64,000 bases of DNA, taken from positions 2,480,001-2,544,000 of the forward strand of contig NZ_JARUBP010000001.1 of assembly GCF_029626225.1 (NCBI RefSeq), given 5' to 3'. A program made the translations under genes and the position numbers. Each line of letters starts with the position of its first letter. Within the stretch, counting starts at the first letter, position 1. The stretch comes from Asanoa sp. WMMD1127. Lineage in GTDB: Bacteria > Actinomycetota > Actinomycetes > Mycobacteriales > Micromonosporaceae. Shown in pieces: positions 58,977 to 64,000 of this stretch. The notes under the pieces were generated by a model, which saw nothing but the letters and a program-made list of their open reading frames with translations, was not told where the DNA came from and made no database searches.

Positions 58977-60553
58977 CCCGCACCCGTAAGCCCGCAGGCC
59001 ACATCTCGTTCGTCGGGGCGGGACCCGGCGACCCGGGCCTGCTGACCCGCCGGGCGCACGACGCGCTGGTCGAGGCCGACCAGGTGGTCTACGACCGCGG
59101 CGTCCCGGAGTCGCTGCTGACCGCGATCCGGGCCGAGGCCAAGGCCGACGCGCAGTTCACCCCGGCCGAGGGCGCCTCCGGAGACGTGGCCAAGGTGCTG
59201 CTCTCCGCCGCGCGCTCGGGCCTGTCCGCCGTGCACCTCGTCGCCGGCGACCCGTTCGGGCACGAGTCGGTGGTCAAGGAGGTGCAGGCCGTCGCCCGCA
59301 CCGCCGTCCACTTCGAGGTCGTGCCGGGCGTCGGTCAGGCCGAGGGCGTGGCCACCTACGCGGGTGTTCCGCTCCCCGGGCTGCGTACCGCCGCTGATGT
59401 CGACGATGTGTCGTCCCTCGACTTCGAAGCGCTGGCCACCGCGGTGGCCCGTGACTCGCTGGCCCTCGCGGTCGACGCCGGTGACCTCGCCGCCCTGCGC
59501 GACGGCCTGCTCTCGGCCGGCCTCGACGGCACCACGCCGGTCGGCGTGACCGGCGACGGCACGGGCGAGACCCAGTTCACCACCACGTCGACGGTCGACA
59601 GCTTCGTCGCCGCCGCGCTCGGCTTCACCGGCCGCGTGGTGCTCACCCTGGGCGTCGGCGTCGCGCACCGCGACAAGCTGAGCTGGTGGGAGAACCGCCC
59701 GCTGTACGGCTGGAAGGTGCTCGTGCCCCGCACCAAGGAGCAGGCCGGTGCGATGAGCGCGCGGCTGCGGGCGTACGGCGCGATCCCCTGCGAGGTGCCG
59801 ACCATCGCCGTCGAGCCGCCGCGCACGCCGGCCCAGATGGAGCGGGCCGTCAAGGGCCTGGTCGACGGTCGCTACGCCTGGGTGCTGTTCACCTCGGTCA
59901 ACGCCGTGCGCGCCGTCTGGGAGAAGTTCGCCGAGCACGGCCTCGACGCCCGCCACTTCGGCGGCGTGAAGATCGCCTGCATCGGCGAGGCCACCGCCGA
60001 CGCGGTCCGCGCGTTCGGCATCCAGCCCGAGCTGGTGCCGTCGGGCGAGCAGTCGTCGGAGGGCCTGCTGGCCGAGTTCTCGCCGCACGACGAGGTGCTC
60101 GACCCGGTCGGCCGGGTGCTGCTGCCGCGCGCCGACATCGCCACCGAGACGCTGGCCGCGGGCCTCACCGAGCTGGGCTGGGAGGTCGACGACGTGACCG
60201 CGTACCGCACGGTCCGCGCGGCCCCGCCGCCGGCCGAGATCCGCGACGCCATCAAGTCGGGCGGCTTCGACGCGGTCCTGTTCACCAGCTCCTCCACGGT
60301 CCGCAACCTGGTCGGCATCGCCGGCAAGCCGCACACCCGCACGGTGGTGGCGGTGATCGGCCCCAAGACCGCCGAAACGGCCACGGAGTTCGGCCTGCGC
60401 GTCGACGTCCAGCCGGCCCACGCCTCGGTCCCGGACCTGGTGGAGGCGCTCGCGGCGTACGCCGTCGAACTGCGCGAGAAGCTGGCGGCGATGCCGGCCA
60501 AGCAGCGCCGCGGCTCGAAGGTGCAGGGCCCGACCGCGCTGAGGTTCCGCTGA
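58973..60553 (+). CDS. hemD: Bifunctional uroporphyrinogen-III methyltransferase/synthase (CobA-HemD fusion)
   Basis: 526 residues. The N-terminal CobA-like half (about 1-245) has the SAM motif SFVGAGPGDPGLLTRRA and ASGDVAKVLLSAARSG; it lacks the strict GDPFxFGRG form (reads AGDPFGHESVV), so its methyltransferase activity may be weak or lost. The C-terminal HemD half (about 250-510) has WVLFTSVNAVRAVWEKF, IACIGEATADAVRAFG and AVLFTSSSTVRNLVG, which is convincing uroporphyrinogen-III synthase. Fusions of this type are standard in actinobacteria. Confidence 0.94.
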   Translation: MTRTRKPAGHISFVGAGPGDPGLLTRRAHDALVEADQVVYDRGVPESLLTAIRAEAKADAQFTPAEGASGDVAKVLLSAARSGLSAVHLVAGDPFGHESVVKEVQAVARTAVHFEVVPGVGQAEGVATYAGVPLPGLRTAADVDDVSSLDFEALATAVARDSLALAVDAGDLAALRDGLLSAGLDGTTPVGVTGDGTGETQFTTTSTVDSFVAAALGFTGRVVLTLGVGVAHRDKLSWWENRPLYGWKVLVPRTKEQAGAMSARLRAYGAIPCEVPTIAVEPPRTPAQMERAVKGLVDGRYAWVLFTSVNAVRAVWEKFAEHGLDARHFGGVKIACIGEATADAVRAFGIQPELVPSGEQSSEGLLAEFSPHDEVLDPVGRVLLPRADIATETLAAGLTELGWEVDDVTAYRTVRAAPPPAEIRDAIKSGGFDAVLFTSSSTVRNLVGIAGKPHTRTVVAVIGPKTAETATEFGLRVDVQPAHASVPDLVEALAAYAVELREKLAAMPAKQRRGSKVQGPTALRFR

Positions 60554-61536
60554 TGCCGTTCCCGACTGACCGCCCGCGCCGGCTCCGGACCACGCCCGCG
60601 ATGCGCCGCCTCGTCGAAGAGACGAAGCTCGCCCCGTCGGAGCTGGTCCTGCCGATGTTCGTCAAGGAAGGCCTGACCGAGCCCCGCGAAATCTCCGCGA
60701 TGCCCGGCGTGGTCCAGCACTCCCGGGAGTCCCTCCGCAAGGCCGCGGCCGAAGCGGTCCGGGCGGGTGTCGGCGGCATCATGCTGTTCGGCGTCCCGAT
60801 CCACAAGGACCCGACGGGCTCCGGCGGCCTGGACCCGGACGGCATCCTCAACGTGGCGATCCGTGACGTCGTCGCCGAGGTGGGCGACGCCACGGTGGTC
60901 ATGGGCGACCTCTGCCTGGACGAGTTCACCTCCCACGGCCACTGCGGCGTCCTCGACGATGCGGGTCGGGTCGACAACGACGCCACCCTCGCGGCGTACG
61001 CCGAGATGGCGGTGGCCCAGGCCGAGGCGGGCGTACACCTGGTCGGCCCGTCCGGGATGATGGACGGTCAGGTCGGCGCGGCCCGGGCCGCCCTGGACGC
61101 CGCGGGCCACCAGGACGTGGGAATCCTGGCGTACGCGGTGAAGTACGCGTCGGCCTTCTACGGCCCGTTCCGCGAGGCGGTCGAGTCGGCGCTGGAGGGC
61201 GACCGCCGGACCTATCAGCAGGACCCGGCCAACTTCCGCGACGCGCTGCGTGAGGTGACGCTGGACGTCGAGGAAGGCGCGGACCTGGTCATGGTCAAGC
61301 CGGCCCTGACCAACCTGGACGTCATCCACGCGGTCCGCCAGCAGGTGAACATCCCGGTAGCCGCCTACCAGATCTCGGGCGAGATGGCGATGGTCGAGGC
61401 CGCGGCCGCCAACGGCTGGCTGGACCGCGAGCGCGCCATGCTGGAAACCCTGACCTCGATCCGCCGCGCCGGCGCCCAGGTCATCCTGACCTACTGGGCA
61501 GTCGAGGCCGCGGGCCTGCTCCGCTCCCGCTACTGA
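60553..61536 (+). CDS. hemB: Delta-aminolevulinic acid dehydratase (porphobilinogen synthase)
   Basis: 327 residues. Condenses two ALA to porphobilinogen. Active-site Lys in AVKYASAFYGPFREA and VMVKPALTNLDVI. The metal region DLCLDEFTSHGHCGV has Asp instead of one zinc-binding Cys, pointing to a Mg-dependent type. ATG 60553 overlaps the hemD TGA (TGATG). Last gene of the operon. Genomic order hemC-D-B, upstream of the repeat-flanked XRE gene. Confidence 0.97.
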   Translation: MPFPTDRPRRLRTTPAMRRLVEETKLAPSELVLPMFVKEGLTEPREISAMPGVVQHSRESLRKAAAEAVRAGVGGIMLFGVPIHKDPTGSGGLDPDGILNVAIRDVVAEVGDATVVMGDLCLDEFTSHGHCGVLDDAGRVDNDATLAAYAEMAVAQAEAGVHLVGPSGMMDGQVGAARAALDAAGHQDVGILAYAVKYASAFYGPFREAVESALEGDRRTYQQDPANFRDALREVTLDVEEGADLVMVKPALTNLDVIHAVRQQVNIPVAAYQISGEMAMVEAAAANGWLDRERAMLETLTSIRRAGAQVILTYWAVEAAGLLRSRY

Positions 61537-61570
61537 ACGCGAAGGCCCCGTCCCGGACCTACCTCTCGGC

Positions 61571-62254
61571 CGCATTTGCTCTGCATCCATAGACGCATCA
61601 CCTCTGCCTGTGATTCGCGGATGGATGCAGAGCAAGGGAAGTCGGTTATCCACAGGTCGCGGTGTGACGCTTACGCCGTCGTATCGGATCGTGCATGCTC
61701 TGGCGATGCCACAGCGCATAGGTCCTACAAAGCTTCCAGCAGCCGGCCTCGTTCGAGCCGCTCGAAGGCGGGCCGATTTCAGTCAACGTGAGCTGGCGAG
61801 GAAGAGCGCCGCAGCGCAAGGCACCATCGCGCGGATCGAATCAGGCGACTTGACGCCGAGCTTGGCGATGATCGAGAAACTACTCGGCGCCTGCGGCTTC
61901 CAACTGGTGGCGGTTGATCACGAGGGCTGTGTGCTGCGGCCGATGCGGGACACGGAGGATACGTTGGACGGCGCGGGCAGGCGCTATCCCGCGCACTTGG
62001 ACGTCATCCTCGACCCACTGCCGGGCGAATGGTGGGCCGACATATACGGATTGGCGAGGCCGCCAGAGACTTTCTACCGCGACCGAGCCCGTCGCGACCG
62101 TCAGCGTCGGCGCAGTCAGTGGGAAGTCCGCGTCAAGAAATACAGGTTCGTGCCGCCGCCGCCGACGGCACGCGGTTTCTACGCCTGACCTGCCCGTCCG
62201 ATGGCCAGGACGGCGGCGCTGCGGCGATTCGTCTATGGATGCAGAGCAAATGCG
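61571..62254. mobile_element. Cassette-like element: XRE gene inside 24-bp perfect inverted repeats
   Basis: The left end (61571-61594, begins CGCATTTGCTCTGCATCCAT) and right end (62231-62254, ends ATGCAGAGCAAATGCG) are exact reverse complements over 24 bp. A third internal inverted copy (ATGGATGCAGAGCAA at 61621-61635) pairs with the left end over 15 bp. The 684-bp unit holds one gene. No target-site duplication or transposase is seen, so mobility is inferred only; it could instead be a pair of binding-site repeats of the enclosed regulator. Same core as repeats at 5.6 and 14.8 kb. Confidence 0.6.
61706..62188 (+). CDS. XRE-family helix-turn-helix protein enclosed by inverted repeats
   Basis: 160 residues from ATG 61706. 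Cro/C1-type HTH at about 14-68 (LVRAARRRADFSQRELARKS, GTIARIESGDLTPSLAMIEKLLGACGF), then a second part with YPAHLDVILDPLPGEWWADI and an Arg-rich end (YRDRARRDRQRRRSQWEVRV). The longer frame from 61610 is rejected because it runs through the repeat. A CATGCT box ends 6 nt before the ATG. Resembles antitoxin-like regulators, but no toxin gene is adjacent. Function unknown. Confidence 0.75.
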   Translation: MPQRIGPTKLPAAGLVRAARRRADFSQRELARKSAAAQGTIARIESGDLTPSLAMIEKLLGACGFQLVAVDHEGCVLRPMRDTEDTLDGAGRRYPAHLDVILDPLPGEWWADIYGLARPPETFYRDRARRDRQRRRSQWEVRVKKYRFVPPPPTARGFYA

Positions 62255-62284
62255 GGTGAAGAGACACCCCGAGCCCGACGTGGT

Positions 62285-62312
62285 GGAGCGGCCGGCTCAG
62301 GCCGGCCGCTCC
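62285..62312 (-). terminator. Hairpin after the nuclease gene
   Basis: Perfect 12-bp stem (GGAGCGGCCGGC at 62285-62296, GCCGGCCGCTCC at 62301-62312) with a 4-nt loop, 15 bp downstream of the minus-strand stop. Confidence 0.85.
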
Positions 62313-62326
62313 AACTGCCGTCAGGC

Positions 62327-64000
62327 TCAGTCGTCGTTGCGGATGGTGCCGATGGCGACCGGGTCCGCCAGGACCAGGCCCGGGATGCCGGCCACGATCA
62401 GGGTCAGGGTTTCGTTCTGTTCGCGTTGGCGGTCGCCCTTGACCGTCACGTCGACCGTGGTCGACGTGGCGCCGGCGGGCAGGGTGCGGCAGCCGATCAC
62501 CGGGTCGTAGTCGCTGCCCGCCCGGGCCGTCAGGCCCAGGGTGGTGCCGCAGAGGAGGACCGCCTGGGACAGCGGGCGGCTGACCGAGACCGTGAAGCTG
62601 AGCGTCGTCGTGCCCGTGTCGCCCTCGGTCAACGCTGCGTCCGCGACCGTCAGAGACGCCCGCGAGCTGAAGCGGGCCACCTGCGGGTCGTGGTCGCTGG
62701 AGCCGCGGGAGCCGTCGCCGGCGTGGTTGGCCGGCCAGTCCGCGTTGATGTGGGCCGCCCGCATCTGGACCAGGTCGCCGTACAGCGGCGCGTTGACGAA
62801 CAGGTGGTCCAAGGTCTGGGACTGGCCCTCGAACGAGTACGAGTACGCGCTCGACGGCACCTCGCGGACCAGGTCCTCCCACAGGTTGTGCAGGCCCGCG
62901 TCGTACAGCGGCGCCAGCTGGTCGCCGGGGTTCGCCTGCACCGGGTCGTCGGGGCGCGGGAAGACGTTGAGGTCACCGCCGTAGACGACGCGGGCGTTCG
63001 GGTCCGCGCCTTCGATCGCCGTGACGATGGCGGCGCCGTAGCGGGCCTGTTCGCGGCGCTGGCCCACCCGGCCGTCCGGTGTCGACGAGTAGTGGTTGCT
63101 CACCGCCCACAGCACCGACTTCTCGTTGCTGCCCGGCGCGGCGGCGACCAGGAACTTCGCCACCTGCGGGGCTCGGGTGAAGACGTCCGAACCGTCCACG
63201 CCGGTCGACGTGTCCACGTCGGACGGCAGGTCGGCGTTGAGCGACTTCGGGTTCTGCACGTCGGTGTTGTAGCCCAGCCCGGCCGCCCGGTAGGAGACCG
63301 TCGGGTTCGCGCCGAGGACCGCGTCCGTCGCGGACGCCGGGGCCAGCGTGACCCGGTCCGTGCGGTAGAGGAACGCCGCGGTGATGCCACGGTCGTCGGC
63401 GCCGTCACGGTCATAGGCAGCGGCGTACGCCGGACCGCCCGTGGCCTTGATGGTCAGCGCCAGCTCCTGGATCGTGTCGGGAGCGCCGTCGGCGTTGTCG
63501 GTGGTGCCACAGGCCAGCGTGGCGCCCGAGACCGTGCAGATGTCCTGGTCCTCGGCCTCCTGCACCAGAATCACGTCGGGGCTGTGCAGGTCCCTGGTGA
63601 TCTGCGAGGCCAGCGCGGCCAACTGGTTGTCGTAGTCGGCCTGGTCCACCGGCACGTAGTCGAACGGCGGGCTCACACCCGGGCAGCCGGTGTTGCCGAG
63701 GAAGTCGCAGCCGTCGAACGGGTCGTCGCGGAAGTCGTACAGGTTCTCGACGTTGTAGGTCGCGACCGCGAACTCGTCGTTGCGGTCGGCGGGCCGCGGC
63801 GGGTTGTTCCGGGACGGGTCGGCGCCGGCCGCGAACGAGACCTGGCCGGGCTGGATGCCGTACTTCTCGAAGGAGTAGTAGAGCCCACCGACCGCGTCGC
63901 TGGTCAGCGTGTCGAACGTGTGCGCCGGCGGCAGCAGCGTCGTGCTGTCGCCGGAGCTGTCCTTCACGCCCATCGAGCCGAACATGATCCGGTTGCCGTT
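62327..64000 (-). CDS. Secreted ExeM/NucH-type endonuclease with Calx-beta domain (5' truncated)
   Basis: 557 residues visible; the N-terminus, including any signal peptide and lamin-tail/OB part, lies outside. Endonuclease/exonuclease/phosphatase core: EFAVATYNVENLYD, VILVQEAEDQD (metal Glu), VVYGGDLNVFPRPDDP (Asp, Asn), LDHLFVNAPL and GSSDHDPQVARF (catalytic His). Two Cys-containing loops (GCDFLGNTGCPG, CTVSGATLACG). A C-terminal Calx-beta-like domain (LTVADAALTEGDTGTTTLSF, ATSTTVDVTVKGD, NETLTLIV) follows. Secreted DNA degradation for nutrient use is the likely role. Confidence 0.9.
   Translation of the reverse strand, partial: NGNRIMFGSMGVKDSSGDSTTLLPPAHTFDTLTSDAVGGLYYSFEKYGIQPGQVSFAAGADPSRNNPPRPADRNDEFAVATYNVENLYDFRDDPFDGCDFLGNTGCPGVSPPFDYVPVDQADYDNQLAALASQITRDLHSPDVILVQEAEDQDICTVSGATLACGTTDNADGAPDTIQELALTIKATGGPAYAAAYDRDGADDRGITAAFLYRTDRVTLAPASATDAVLGANPTVSYRAAGLGYNTDVQNPKSLNADLPSDVDTSTGVDGSDVFTRAPQVAKFLVAAAPGSNEKSVLWAVSNHYSSTPDGRVGQRREQARYGAAIVTAIEGADPNARVVYGGDLNVFPRPDDPVQANPGDQLAPLYDAGLHNLWEDLVREVPSSAYSYSFEGQSQTLDHLFVNAPLYGDLVQMRAAHINADWPANHAGDGSRGSSDHDPQVARFSSRASLTVADAALTEGDTGTTTLSFTVSVSRPLSQAVLLCGTTLGLTARAGSDYDPVIGCRTLPAGATSTTVDVTVKGDRQREQNETLTLIVAGIPGLVLADPVAIGTIRNDD

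Noticed and set aside
58823-60421. 532-codon minus-strand frame
   Set aside because: Antisense to the hemD fusion; no recognisable domain.
61610-61705. Upstream extension of the XRE gene
   Set aside because: It translates the inverted repeat itself and has no ribosome-binding site; ATG 61706 fits the domain start and promoter spacing.
1-64000. tRNA, rRNA or riboswitch genes
   Set aside because: No cloverleaf, rRNA segment or known riboswitch core was recognised by eye on either strand; a covariance-model search would settle this.

Overview
The window reads as core chromosome of a high-G+C actinobacterium, most likely a member of the Micromonosporaceae. Supporting signs are very high G+C with frequent GTG/TTG starts, the mycothiol gene mshA, a BldN-type sigma factor with an RsbN-like partner, a RegX3/SenX3 (PhoP/PhoR) pair, an actinobacterial bS22 small ribosomal protein and a rex-hemA-hemC-hemD-hemB operon. 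From memory, the gene order from about 11.5 kb to 61.5 kb follows the Mycobacterium tuberculosis Rv0474-Rv0512 block (HbhA-like pair, murB, mshA, ybjN, gpm, senX3-regX3, ppx, HTH, bS22, galE2, acyltransferase, serB1, glutaredoxin, hem genes). It also resembles the Streptomyces bldN-rsbN-rex-hem neighbourhood. No rRNA, tRNA, CRISPR array or complete insertion sequence was seen.

Layout. 0-5.5 kb: the tail of pstB, a histidine kinase converging on its response regulator, a reductase-like protein, a nitrobindin with a 34-residue membrane protein, and a DsrE-like/methyltransferase pair. 5.5-11.4 kb: a repeat cluster, an MFS exporter divergent from its TetR regulator, Fur, YgfZ, a BKACE-family enzyme and an asparaginase. 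11.4-16.2 kb: an XRE regulator with an HbhA-like protein, facing a DUF2516-hydrolase-AlaX operon, then small genes. 16.2-20.1 kb: a cluster of five exported proteins, three of them clear paralogues, that I cannot assign to a described system. 20.1-29.1 kb: transport, peptidase E, mycothiol synthesis, an SDR, an LPQTG surface protein, murB and regulators. 29.1-35.1 kb: a SigE-family sigma factor with a membrane partner, tandem MFS paralogues, gpmA and phoU. 35.3-48.4 kb: senX3-regX3, a degenerate repeat-rich ORF, ppx, proline dehydrogenase, HTH, bS22, galE-like, acyltransferase and a SerB-like phosphatase. 48.5-55.7 kb: rsbN-bldN, an AMP ligase, a glutaredoxin, a HAD phosphatase and a second two-component pair. 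56-61.5 kb: rex-hemACDB. 61.5-64 kb: a small XRE gene enclosed by perfect inverted repeats, then a truncated secreted nuclease.

Two features recur across the window. First, at least 23 genes have a TANNNT -10 hexamer ending 6-8 nt before the start codon, which implies leaderless transcripts. Second, two families of intergenic inverted repeats recur. One is built on TTGCTCTGCA(K)CCA (5.6, 14.8, 61.6 and 62.2 kb), the other on GGAACGGNCCGTTCC (26.1, 41.5 and 54.3 kb).

Functionally, the window joins phosphate signalling (PstB, PhoU, SenX3/RegX3, Ppx), redox control of haem synthesis (Rex and hem), mycothiol chemistry (MshA and a DinB-like enzyme), development (BldN/RsbN and a BdtA-like HTH) and cell-surface building (MurB, LPQTG protein, exported-protein cluster).
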